Assembly (NCBI GenBank): GCA_019918135.1
Contig: WBZZ01003282.1
Coordinates: forward strand, 7,501-71,500
Reading direction: 5' to 3'
DNA from: Paulinella micropora
Taxonomy: Eukaryota; Cercozoa; Imbricatea; Euglyphida; Paulinellidae
DNA length: 64,000 bases
The position numbers were made by a program, and so were the translations under genes. The notes below the pieces were generated by a model. The model did not search any database. It saw nothing but the letters and a program-made list of their open reading frames with translations, and was not told the DNA's origin. Within the stretch, counting starts at the first letter, position 1. Each line of letters begins with the position of its first letter. Of the stretch, positions 21,605-31,738 are shown in pieces.

Positions 21605-24600
21605 ATGTGTCCGCCCTGCTGCTGTCCGAAGAACAACTGTTTTTGGATCGGCACCGCGCTGTGTGGCGCGCTAGGCACCTTCTTTCTGTATGCAGTCGGT
21701 TTCACTGCCTTCCTCAACGCCGCCGCCGTGGCTCAAGATGGCGTTAAGCACATGTATTTGGGCTGGCAACAAGGCTATGATGAGATGTCGGTTATCAATG
21801 CCTACTTGAAGCCCTTTTACGCGTCTTATTTGAAAGGAGCGGAAGAATCCGGGACGATGATGAATCTGACTGACGGCAAGCCCATCAGTAACTCGGATGC
21901 ACAATGGCTTATGGAAAATATCTTTCAAGAAGCCAAGTCTCAGTCCTTCTACACCAAACTCCTGGAGATCGCGGATGACTGTATCTCCAGCGACTACGCA
22001 CTAATTGCCTCGGGGGGGCATCTGGCCAAAAGCTTTATCGAAAGACTGCCGTTCGGCAATCACACACAAATACTGGGTTCGTATTTGCAACAACTGAACA
22101 ACCAGCAAAATGCACAAAAAGAGGTACAGAAAGTACAGAAATTGTTGTTCGACATCGAGGTAGATAGGCAGTTTACGGCTTGGCTGGGCTTGGATCCGAA
22201 TATTGTGAGGGACAACATCAATGCCGTGAACACCATTAACGCCAGAGCCCTGGTCACGGCACAATACTATCGATCCTACGCGCGTCTGGGGGTGGTGGAG
22301 TACAAAAACTCCTCTGAACTGCTCTCGGCTGCGGATTACAAGCAGCTGGAGCAGTTCTGGCTCCAACGCTGGTTTGAAAACATTACTCACGTTACAAACT
22401 TCAAGGACATGGCGATTCTGACGAAACTGGTTAGCGACTGGTGCGAGAGCACCAGGTGGTACGGAGCCCACAACGTCGTTAACGTGCTGGCAGGCCCCTT
22501 AGAACCCGCGAGTGTCCGTATGCTCGGAGCATTGTGGAGAAGGGTCACTTCCTCTCCCAAACACCTCTTTGATAACGCTCGCTTTTCGTTTCCGAGACAG
22601 AGTTACACGGTAGAGAGTCTCAGGCGCAAGGTCAGTGCGGGCTCGGAAGATGAGGCGGATCTACGAGCCAGGTCGTCCCTGCTGTCCGACCTACTCACTG
22701 CCGACGGCAGCGCCATGTTAGGGTTCCTAAAGGTCCTGTACTATCCAGAAACACTAACCCCGAACATAACGAATACCCTACTCCGGAATTCAACAGAACT
22801 TCGCGGGGAGATCATGGCCTGGTTGACACAGTTTCAAACCCACCTGCCAACTAAGCGTTTGTACATCGCAGTGACTTCCGAAAACCCTTATGAGCTGCCA
22901 TTACACCCGTGGAACATAGCAGACTTTCCTGCGATGATAGCCAAATTCAAAGATGACAGCATCACACAACGCTTGCTAGACACTTTTTACGAGGGCCGCG
23001 TGTTTATCGAGTCACAAGAGTTCGATTGCACATTCAGGCAGGGGGCGGCTATCGCGTTAACAAGTAGGTACCCGAACGACGTGCTTGCATCCTTCACGAA
23101 CGGCGCCTTCTGTGCCACCAAAAAAACGCCCGCCTGGAACAGGCATTACCTCCAAGCCGCACGCGAGCTTTTTCGTGAACGCCTAAAAGGACGATTTAGA
23201 AATAAAACCAACTGCACAGGCTATGAGCTCCAGGTGTATCTCAGGTCTTTCAGGTCTTTCGAAGCAGACAAGGTCACTGAGCATCTGTACACCCCTGCAG
23301 TGGGGGCCAAGAGGAAATATCACCTGCTAGCCTACTTAGCGGAGTTTTCCGCGCGGCTGTTCACACTGCTGCTTCTCTCGGAGGATTACAAGTACGTCCT
23401 GCATTACTCGGAGACAGGGGAAGCGACGGCGTGGACCGACTCCTTGTTGCAAGTCTTGGAGGAAACAAAACTCGAGGATCTAACGCGACCCTGTCGTTAG
23501 TTTTGCAGTTACTGCGGGGTCCAATGTCACCCAATGGAGCAACCTGCTCAACCGAGTGTACTGGATTGTAAAGACCAAGAAGCGCGCGCCCTCCGCGCCC
23601 AAAATAACCAACCTCTTGCAAAGCTATTTCTGGCAGCTTGCGCTGGCAACCCCGGACCTACATTTGCGTGCAAACGAGGCCCTGTATTCGGATGCCGTGC
23701 ACTTCGACAACAAGTTGTGCCGGACCGCTCTTGATCGAGCCGCCTTCCTTGACGATACGGGGCTGCGCACGGTCCCTGTAACGTTTGATGTCTGGGCCTT
23801 TGCTACAATTGTACAGCAGAGCTGGATCCTGGGCGTTAGTTGCATCGAAGACACGCTGGCGCTGGGCCGTTTACAATCGGCCCTGGCAAGCAATTCTTTG
23901 AAGACGACATCGATTCTCGTCACAAAGAAAAGCTAGATCGAGTGCTGGCAGCCGAAAATGTAACGTCTCTGCCATTTTATATGGACTTCCTGACCAAGGA
24001 CGTGCGTAAACGCGTTGCTACCTACCTGGGCGGGGTCGCTAGTATTATCTGGAACAAAGGCAGGAATGTGTTTTACAAGATGGGATTTAGAATAGTAACA
24101 TCGCGTGCTGGTGCGGTTGATGATGCCTCGCGGAAGGGTAGGAAGTTTGTGTACCTTCCCAGGGAATACCTGTATGTTCGTGTCGTAGCAGATTGCAAAA
24201 ATGTACAGGAAGCCAGCCAGCACAGACGGGTCTCTACTCCCGGAGAGGGCGATGACTCCGACTTACAATTAATGACCGTGGCGCCGTGGCGCAAGGAAGG
24301 GGAACGGGATATACTGTACACGGTCAGTCATGACTCTCTTGTAGAAATGCCGGAAGGTAAAGAACCCGCCCCATTCGTGGTAACTGCCATCCAAAATGCA
24401 CACAATTCAAAGTTTGACACCCTCTGGGACGAGCAGGTCCGGCTTTGGGACGAATTCTCCCTTGAGTTACAACGGGGGATTGGTGAGTTTTTCCAAACAC
24501 TTAAAAAAGTAGAAGTGCCTATAGTCTTGGGAATGCTGCTCGCTCGCGGTGCCGCTAACCTTGACGCTGCATTCAGGAGAGCAACTGCTACTATGACGAC

Positions 24601-24892
24601 CCTAGCACAGAGCCTAGCGCGCAACAGAAACGATGCGCGCTGGTAAGGGAGAAGTCCGCAGCAGTCTACGAGCGCTCGCACATTAACGCTGGATGAAATT
24701 ATAGCTTATGTGCAAACCTACTGGGTCGGCTGGGACGGACCATATATGTCGCGCCCTCAATCCGGTGGCTTTGAAATAGATTCGCGCGAGAAATGGCGCG
24801 AAGTCATAGAACTAGCCCGGGCAACCCCCTACAAGCACCTCTCGCCCCAGGGCAAGCAGTGGTTTAGGCAGCTGTGTGCAAAAGGGTCTTAA
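21605..24892 (+). pseudogene. Long N-terminally anchored protein, unknown, fossil
   Basis: Plus-strand coding stretch of about 3.3 kb (about 1,000 residues). The start has a Cys-rich patch (MCPPCCCPKNNC) directly followed by a hydrophobic helix (FLYAVGFTAFLNAAAVA), consistent with a membrane anchor that could be acylated. The rest is a mixed alpha/beta, non-repetitive protein with several N-X-S/T sites and no motif I recognise. A helical C-terminal segment (IGEFFQTLKK...) and a short tail ending near 24892 may belong to the same gene or a small downstream gene. About three interruptions. Being the longest non-low-complexity product of segment A, it is a candidate virion structural protein; that is inference. 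Confidence 0.5.
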
Positions 24893-24949
24893 ACGCATGC
24901 CAAAAGCATAAAAAGTCACCGACGCCAGAAAAGTTCGTTTTTTTAGAAA

Positions 24950-26940
24950 CGAATAACTCTAATAAAACAAATTAGTTTATTTTCGCTCACTTTATTTATA
25001 TAATTGATTCCGCAAGGGATCGGGGGGGGGGCAGTGGTTTGGTACTTGTGCCCCCCCCCTCCCCCATCCTTTCCACACAAAAAAACAACCCTCCCCCCTC
25101 CTCCCTTGTTTTCGTTCTCTGGCGGGGGGAGTGGGAGATCTTGCAGGTCCTAGCCAGCAGCCTCGCTGGCGGCCGCGCTCTGGTAGCCCTTGACCAGGAC
25201 CAGGCGGTAGCCCCGGCAGCAACTGATGCCACCACCGCGCGCAAGTAATACTGCAGGGGTGGGGGAGAAATAGAGGGGAGGGGAGGCACAAGACAAATTT
25301 AAAAGAGAGGGGGGGGGGGGGGAGCGCCAGGGAGAAGGGGGCGCCTCCCTCCCGTCTGAGAACGGGGAGCGGGACAGGAAAGGGTGGGGGGGGGGGGGGG
25401 TGGGGTGGTAGGACGCGCCAGGAAAGTGCGAAAAAAGAATACGCTGAATTAAAGCTCGACGATCTTACACTGGGCACTGAGAGAGGCAGGGGAGGAGGAA
25501 GCACGGATTGCCTTAGTCCCCCGTCTGAGAATCGGGAGCGGGAGTGGGAAAGGGAAGGGGCGGGGGCGCGCTAAGAATGAACAAAAAATTAATAAAAAAT
25601 CATTGATAAAGTTTCAATCTTGGTACTGAAAATTAAGAGAGGGATAAGGAAGAGGCAGGGGAGAGAGAGAGAGAGAGCACGAATTGTCTTGGTCCTCCCT
25701 GTCTGAGAACAGGGAGCGGGAGAGTGAAGGGGGAGAGCAGGGGCGCGCCAAGAAAGTGTAAAATTCTTTTTGATTAAAGCTCGACGGTCGTTCACTTGGC
25801 ACTGAGAACTAGGAGAGGGAGAGGGAAGGGGCAGGGGAGGGGGGGTGCCAAGAAAGTGCGAAATTCTTTTTATTAAAGCTCAACGGTTTTACCCTCGGCA
25901 CTGAAAGCTAGGAGCGGGAGAGGGAAGCAGCAGGGGAGTAGGAAGCACGAATTATCCTAGTCCCCCGCCTGAGAACGGGGAGTGGGAGATGGGGGCGGGC
26001 TCGGGGGGGGGGGGGGAGTAGAGAGGAAGGGAGGGGAGGCATAAGGCAAATGTAAAAGGAGAGAGTGGAGAGGGGGGGCGGGGGTCAGGGAGAAGGGGGC
26101 GCCCCCCGTCTAAGAACAGGGAGCGGGAGAGGGAGGGGGAGGGGGGGGGGGAGGGGAAGCTTAGTGGAGGCGTTTCATGTATTTATTTTTTTGTAGCTTC
26201 CGTGCCCTTCCCCTCCCTCTTCCCCCGCTCCTTGAGCCCCCTGGGCTCAGGGCAGGGGAGGTGGCAGAAAGGATATTTGGATACAAGGGGGGGGGGGGGA
26301 GCGCTCAAGGGGGGCGCCAAGGGGGGGGGGGGGGCGCCCCTCCCCTGTAAATTCGGCCCAAAAAAAAATTGGAGGGGGGGGGGGGGGGGCGCCCCGGCAT
26401 GGGCTCGGTGGCATCTTCTTAGTTGTTGTTTCAGTTCTGCCCCCTGCTCTTTGAGCCCCCGGGCTCAGGGGGGTGGGGAGTAGAGGGGGAGAGGAGGCAC
26501 ACGACAAATTTAAAGGAGAGGAGGGGGGGGGGGCGGGGAGAAGGGGGCGCCCTCTCCCCCCCCCCCCTCCCCACCACCGTCTAAGAACAGGGAGCGGGAG
26601 GGCGCGCTAAGAATGTACCAAAAAAAAATCAATAAAAAAAATCATGGACAAAGTTTTAATCTTGGCACTGAGAACTAAGAAAGGGAGAGAGAAGGGGGCA
26701 GGGAGGCTGGGGCCTCTTCCCTCTTCAGCTGGCCTTTTACTTTCTTCACCCTCCTCTCTCTTTTCCCCGTTTTCCCCTCCCCCCCCCCCCTCTCCCCCTC
26801 CCCACACACACCCTCTGCCGCCCGTCATGATCGCAAAAGACAAAAGAGCAAAAAAAAAGGGGGGGGGGGTAAGATTTTGTGAGCAGGAAAAGCTCTTCCC
26901 TTTTTTCACTTGTCTAGAGGCGAGGAAAAGAGGAAAGAGC
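24950..26940. repeat. G-rich repeat field between genes
   Basis: About 2 kb without a credible gene. It holds at least five diverged copies of a module combining GTCTGAGAACGGGGAGCGGGAG, a GGGCGCGC box, and TTAAAGCTCGACGG followed by CTTGGCACTGAGAACTA-type sequence (near 25350-25490, 25520-25660, 25700-25815, 25840-25915 and 26580-26690). G-runs of 9-18 bases are frequent. A GAGCCCCC(T)GGGCTC palindrome occurs twice (about 26235 and 26452). G-quadruplex formation is likely. Function is unknown; it could be regulatory, an origin, or simply expanded spacer. Confidence 0.7.
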
Positions 26941-26951
26941 GGGGGGGCAAC

Positions 26952-27686
26952 ATGGCGTCAAAGTACAGTGACAAGACAGAAGAGGCGTTGAAGGAAGCGC
27001 TGTGCAGAGAGCTGTCTACGAACGGCGTCGGCGTCAGTGTTGGTGTCAATAGCAGCCTGCCGAGCCAGACAGACCCGTCGCTGTGCGTGATCTGGGGTCC
27101 CGGGCCCGAGCCTGTGGTGTGCAGAGCAGGTGAGCAGATGGTTGAGGTGCACGAACAGTGTTTGTACGAGAATGCGATGGAGCATGCGCTGTTAGAGCGC
27201 AAGCGGTATGATCAGTCGATTCCGGCGGAGGCTAGGAAGCATTACCAAGAACAGCTCTCGGCGGAGGAGCTGGAGATTTTGGCGTTGGCTATGATAGGGC
27301 CTCCCTGTTTTTACGAGCACTTAGACAACGCGCCGGGCTATGAGCCTATGACCGGGCTGATCCACGAGAGGCAGAGCTGGGGTTACGTGGCGGCGTCTAG
27401 GTATGACAAGCGTACCAGGAGCCTGTTTATGTACAGCGTGGCGCACGACAACATCGAGGGAATCGTCAGCGACTACCGGCTGAGGGACCCGCACGGCCCC
27501 AAGGGCGCGAGCATTCAGCACGTGCGCAACTACTGGAATAATACCGCCTCGATCTTGGAGAATTCGTACTGCGCCAAAGGCGCCAGGCCGGGGACCTACC
27601 TGCTGGGAACGCGCTACCTGTGGCCTTGGCAGTGCTACAAAAACCCCGGCCCGGTCACGAGCAGTTGGTTGTTGGAGCCGTTTTAG
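26952..27686 (+). CDS. Capsid maturation protease-like protein (herpes/HK97 assemblin type, tentative)
   Basis: Open frame of about 244 residues from ATG 26952 (after a G-run and GCAAC). The central part carries PPCFYEHLDN, then a Gly-Leu-Ile strand about 13 residues on, a hydrophobic strand (GYVAASRYD), and a KGASIQHV block. His to Ser spacing is 64 residues, close to the His-Ser spacing in herpesvirus assemblin (68 in HSV-1 UL26), and the order His, Gly-hydrophobic strand, Ser matches the U9/S21-S78 prohead protease layout. In those families the enzyme cuts the scaffold during capsid maturation. The next gene downstream looks like a scaffold, as in herpesviruses. Motif-level evidence only; assignment is inference. 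Confidence 0.45.
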   Translation: MASKYSDKTEEALKEALCRELSTNGVGVSVGVNSSLPSQTDPSLCVIWGPGPEPVVCRAGEQMVEVHEQCLYENAMEHALLERKRYDQSIPAEARKHYQEQLSAEELEILALAMIGPPCFYEHLDNAPGYEPMTGLIHERQSWGYVAASRYDKRTRSLFMYSVAHDNIEGIVSDYRLRDPHGPKGASIQHVRNYWNNTASILENSYCAKGARPGTYLLGTRYLWPWQCYKNPGPVTSSWLLEPF

Positions 27687-28116
27687 GTGGCCGATTTGAG
27701 TTCGCTTCCGTACGGCCAGAGTTCGCGGGCCTCTGTGGAGGCCTTAATTGGGACGTGGCAGTCCATTACGCTGGCGGGCGCGGGGGAGGGAAGAGTGGGA
27801 AGGAGGGGACAAGAGAGAGGGGAGGGAGGCGGGCGCGTGGAGGGGGACGAGAGGGGCGCGGGGAGAGAGAGGGGCGGGGGTGGGGGCGGGGAGGTACTTG
27901 CTCCGCCTGCGAGCCCCCTCCCTATCGCTTCCTCTTCCCGGTTCTATTTTAAATCGGGTAAATTCTGGCCAATCCTTGGCGCCTCCCCCCCCTTACCCAA
28001 CTTACGTGTTCCCCCATAAACTCGAAAGTGGCTCGGAAGAAGTCAACTTGCGACATATACCTAAAACGGCTCTAGACATTGTTGCCAGACTTACGTACAG
28101 CTTGGGACTTAGAACC
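27687..28116. other. G-rich linker between protease-like and scaffold-like genes
   Basis: GC-rich, purine-biased linker (GGGAGGGAGG-type runs at 27780-27900) with short open frames that look like shadows. It may be a decayed C-terminal extension of the upstream gene or an intergenic promoter; neither can be shown from sequence. Confidence 0.4.
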
Positions 28117-29427
28117 ATGAGTAGCCAAGTTGCCATGACGACTACTAGCAGCGTCACCAGCACCGCTGCCCCCGTGACGACGGCGGCGGCCTCCGCGGCG
28201 ACCGGCCCTAGCGGTGTTCCCGTTGCTAACCAGGCTACCATGCGCTAGCGTTACTTTTCTGGATCACGGTGCACCGGGTCAGGCGCTGCTTGGTGGGGCG
28301 CAGGAGGACCTAACGCCCGTGCCACAGTAAAACGGGGGTGGAGCGGCGTCGTCGTCCTCCGAGACGTTGCCACCGCCCGCGGTGTGCACGGATTCGACCG
28401 ACCCCCGGGCTCTCTCTCCGGCTGCGAGCCCGGACCCGAGTTACTGGCTCTCAACGGGTGATTCCGGGGGTCCGGACCAAGGCCCCTTGGCCCTGGTTAA
28501 AAATTTAATGTCCAAGATAGTCGACCACATGTCGGAGGTGATCGACGCGGACGTACCAGACCCCACCTCCAAGGAGCGCGTGCTCGGGGCCGCGCAGCGC
28601 TTGGTCAACGCGTTTGCGGGCGAGAACCAGGAGCTGCGCAAGCTCAACAACATCAGGAAGTCACGGCTTACGCAGGAGAGGGCAAGATTACCCGCCTGTA
28701 CGGAATATTCAACAACCCAACCAAGCAGAGTGAGATGCACAGAGAATGGCGCCAACTCTGTGAGCAGGGTCAGGTGCGTGATTTGACCGACGAGGAGGAC
28801 GCGTTCCATCAAAAGTGGGGAGGTTCTGCCTGCCTATCGGCGGTGCAGACGGCCGCGGCTTCGGGGTTGCAGCTAGCGCCCGGCGCCTGGGGAGATAACA
28901 AGCGCATTCTGCAGCAGGGCGCGTCGTCGTCGTCATCGCCGGCCTGCACTCCTGGGAGCTCCAGCGCCCCGTCCGTGGCCGCCCGGGCAGCGGCGGCTCC
29001 CACTCCGCTGCACATGAAGCTCAGCTATGCGCTGGCCAGAGCCGGGACTACGCTGGAGCCGAACACCGGCGCGGGGGGTACAAGCCTAGCCGCCAAGAGC
29101 GCAGGAGAGGGCCTAGCTACTGCCGCCTTCAATAGGACGACGACGACGGCGCGCGCCCCGACCCCAATGGTAAGACCTACTACTACTACGGCGACGACGG
29201 AGGTGGCGGCGTACGGAGCCGCAGCGTCCGCCACTCCGGGGCTGACTCGCAAGAGGGCGCACGCAGAAACACTTGCGCCGCCCTTGGCTTTGGGGCAGAA
29301 CCCCGCGGAAGAACGGGAGGAGCACCCGCTGCACAAGTACATGCATGTGCAGGGCCTGCAACTGCAAGTGCCGGTTACGCACCACAAGAAACTTAATATG
29401 CTAAGCCATAACGGCAGCCAGAGCTAA
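28117..29427 (+). pseudogene. Scaffold-like Ala/Ser/Thr/Pro-rich protein, fossil
   Basis: Plus-strand coding stretch. The product is dominated by Ala/Thr/Ser/Pro low complexity and has one well-behaved helical block (NLMSKIVDHMSEVIDADV ... LGAAQRLVNAFAGENQELRKLNNIRKS) likely to form a coiled coil. The C-terminus has a basic LTRKRAH patch and a His-rich ending. Composition, a single coiled-coil core and its place directly after the protease-like gene resemble herpesvirus capsid scaffold proteins (UL26.5 type), which share the 3' end of the protease gene. About two interruptions. The resemblance is compositional, so the call is tentative. Confidence 0.35.
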
Positions 29428-29559
29428 AAGAAAAAAAAAGCAAGACACACACATTATTTTCTTTTTATTAATAATAATAAAAAATCTTGTCCGCGTGGTA
29501 CTTAAGCTGTTTTTTCTTGGAATACTACTACTAAGCTTGTTTTTTTTTTTGTAGAAGAT
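29428..29559. terminator. Convergent 3' ends with back-to-back poly(A) signals
   Basis: A short A/T-rich gap between a plus-strand gene ending at 29427 and a minus-strand gene ending at 29560. It contains TTATTAATAATAATAAAAAATC with AATAAA-like hexamers readable on both strands, consistent with bidirectional transcript termination. Confidence 0.55.
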
Positions 29560-30932
29560 TTAATAAATGGTGACCCGTGGCTCAATGTGCACGTGGGAGA
29601 TCGAAGGAAGCTTGCTTAGGTCCCTGCGCATGTTGTCGTCCTCCGGCGAACAGCCGCTCCCGTACATGAGTTGGTTTAGTTCGGCTAGCATGCGCGTAAG
29701 CTCGCCCTTGTAATTCCGGCCGTCGTTATCTGCCAAGATCTGGCCTACGTAAACCGAGGCGCCGTACCAGTCGTAACAGACGGGCGGCACCTGAGATCTA
29801 TCTTCGTACGTGCCTGTACACTCGCTGCGGGGCAAGGGCTCGTCAGTGCGGGTCACGTGCGGGCGGAAGCGCCAGACAGGGCGTGGGGCGAGGGATTTTC
29901 CGTCCTGGGCCGAGAGCACAGTGTGCTCCACCAGCTCCAGTACCAACCACAGGTGCCTGGTGACCTCCGGCGCCAGATCGCACGAGACCTCGTAGTCATG
30001 ACGGACCATGCCGGCTTTCTTGCCCGGGTCTTCGTGCCTGCGCCCCCGGGACGACGCCGACGACGAAGAAGACGCACCGGAGGGGTTTTCAAAGAGGTAG
30101 ACGGGCTGCGCCCACACGTTAATAAGCCCCGAGTCGCCCCCGGTAAAACAGACGGGGCCCCGCCTGAGCACGCTGGCGGTGACTCCTGCCTGGCACGGTC
30201 CGTCCAGGGCGTGCACCTGGTCTAGAACGCCATAGACAAAGTAGCTGGTAAGAATGCGTGCGGCCATGTCGGGCCTCGTCTGCTCTTTGGTACTGCACGT
30301 CGTGCCCGCGTACCTCTCGGCCCCCTTGTCAAAGGTTTATTCCTTAATTCCCAATTGACCCGGAACAGATTGACCAGCGACTTGAAGCCGTTGCCAGGCG
30401 GCTGCTGCGTACGATCTGGCAGGTGGTATCTCCAGTAGGGCTGCAGAGCAGCGTTGCGCGAAAAGCACAGCACGCGCCCAGAGACCATCCTGCGCAGCTC
30501 GTCCGCGTCGCCAGTGGACCCGTACTCCCCCGTGTGTAGCTGGACGTCTAGCAGCACATTCTCCCGCCGGAATTTAGGGTCATTGCGCGCCAGAAACGCA
30601 CTGGTGTTGAGGGGCGCCTTCTGTATTTCTTTCAGCGCGCCCGTCGTACCCAGGTAGGGCAGACGGCAGGGTTGCAAACCGTACTTGCGCTGGCCAAGTC
30701 AAGCCTAGGTTCGTCCCCGGACCAGACGGAGGGGTCGATCTTGAATCGTTTCCGCGAAGGTAACGGTCTCTACGTGTTTGTTCAGGTACTGCTGCACCCA
30801 GCGACTCTTGCGCTCATCGGCCTCGGCCTCTGCGTGCCCCAGCAGGCCCAGCGCCCTCTCGGTAACTCGCGCCAGCGATTGCTCGGTGGCAGGCCTTGCC
30901 TCTGTGTACACGTCGCCTCCTGTAATGTTCAT
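29560..30932 (-). pseudogene. Unknown viral protein, convergent to scaffold-like gene, fossil
   Basis: Minus-strand coding stretch with a likely ATG at 30932 (MNITGGDVYTEA...); a longer reading from 31007 would add a hydrophobic leader (ALFSFCLYFFVGL). The first part is helical and charged, then a mixed alpha/beta body with a Ser-rich acidic loop (SGASSSSSASSRGRR) and a well-conserved-looking C-terminal domain (ICYDWYG-like CYDWYGASVYVGQIL, then SISHVHIEPRVTIY). About two interruptions. No family is recognised. Position next to the protease and scaffold candidates suggests a virion role, for example a capsid accessory protein, but nothing in the sequence proves it. Confidence 0.45.
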
Positions 30933-30979
30933 GAGGCCCACAAAAAAATAAAGACAAAAAGAAAAGAGAGCAAGGGCCG

Positions 30980-31160
30980 GTTGTGTTAGGGGGGGGGGGA
31001 GGGACAAAAAAGAGGGAGAAAGGGGAGGAGGGGGGGAAGGGGGCGGGGCGGTGTGTGTTGTGTGTTTGGGGGGGGGGGGGAGAGAGAGAGAGAGAGAAAG
31101 GGAGGGGGAAAGAAAGCAAAAAGGAGGAGGGGGGGGGGGAGGTGAGGTTCATGTGCCTAG
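30980..31160. repeat. G-run and GA microsatellite at the edge of segment A
   Basis: Purine-only stretch with several G9-G13 runs and an (AG)n block at about 31080-31097. It marks the right-hand limit of the viral-type sequence; AT-rich host-type DNA starts just after. Confidence 0.7.
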
Positions 31161-31169
31161 CTTTAGTAA

Positions 31170-31735
31170 TTAAAGCACTTGATTAGCAGGATTAGTAGGG
31201 GAGATTGTAGGGGAGCGCGGTAACGCCGAGAGAAATTCACGCCGCCGCTGCACCGGTTGCTGCGGAGCCACAGAAAGAGGCATAGGTAATTTTAGGCATT
31301 TTAAGAGTTGGTAAAACGGAGGCAAAATAGGCGTAATGAGTTTTTAACATTTTTTTTAATAATTCTTTTTTTGTTGTAAAGGTCACGATGGGATGGGTTC
31401 CCACTGAAATTTTTTTAAAAAAATTTGAATTTCAAATGTTATAACGGTTAAAAATTTTGTGTTTTCTGCATTGAAAAAACATTTTGTGTAAAATTTGACA
31501 ATAATTTTTGAAAAGTTGGTCGGAACCCCTTCAGATGACGAGCTGTCTGAATCTGAAGCCATTTTTAAAAAAGGTGAAGTAGTTTAGGAGGAGACTTTTC
31601 CTGGATTTTTGAGGTTTTTGGGACCTTACCCTAAAAAATGTTCAGGCCGGCCCAGGCCATGCCAGCCAAAAAGCCAAACCCTGTCAACTTTTTTAAGGAC
31701 CAGCGCAGTCTGTTGGGACTTTGGTGCGAAGCTTC
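31170..31735. other. AT-rich spacer without a recognisable gene
   Basis: Base composition switches to AT-rich with short homopolymer runs. A small A/T palindrome (AAATTTTTTTAAAAAAATTT-like, near 31410) is visible. No coding signal is convincing. Confidence 0.45.
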
Positions 31736-31738
31736 CCC

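Larger units (their letters stand above)
8213..31170. other. Fossil large DNA virus, segment A
   Basis: Block of densely packed, intronless, mostly GC-rich genes on both strands, separated by poly-G/poly-C and poly-A/poly-T spacers, clearly unlike the AT-rich host DNA on either side. Contents are three secreted or membrane glycoprotein genes, a palindrome array, an AlkB-like gene, a small basic protein, a long membrane-anchored protein, a maturation-protease-like gene followed by a scaffold-like gene, and one convergent unknown gene. Several genes are interrupted (around fifteen breaks in total by rough count), so the copy is a fossil. A herpesvirus/mirusvirus-like origin is an inference from the protease-scaffold pair. 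The outer borders are approximate. Confidence 0.65.

Noticed and set aside
21605-24892. Major capsid protein identity for the long protein
   Set aside because: N-terminal Cys patch with membrane helix is unlike known HK97-type major capsid proteins, and no motif supports the call; left as unknown.
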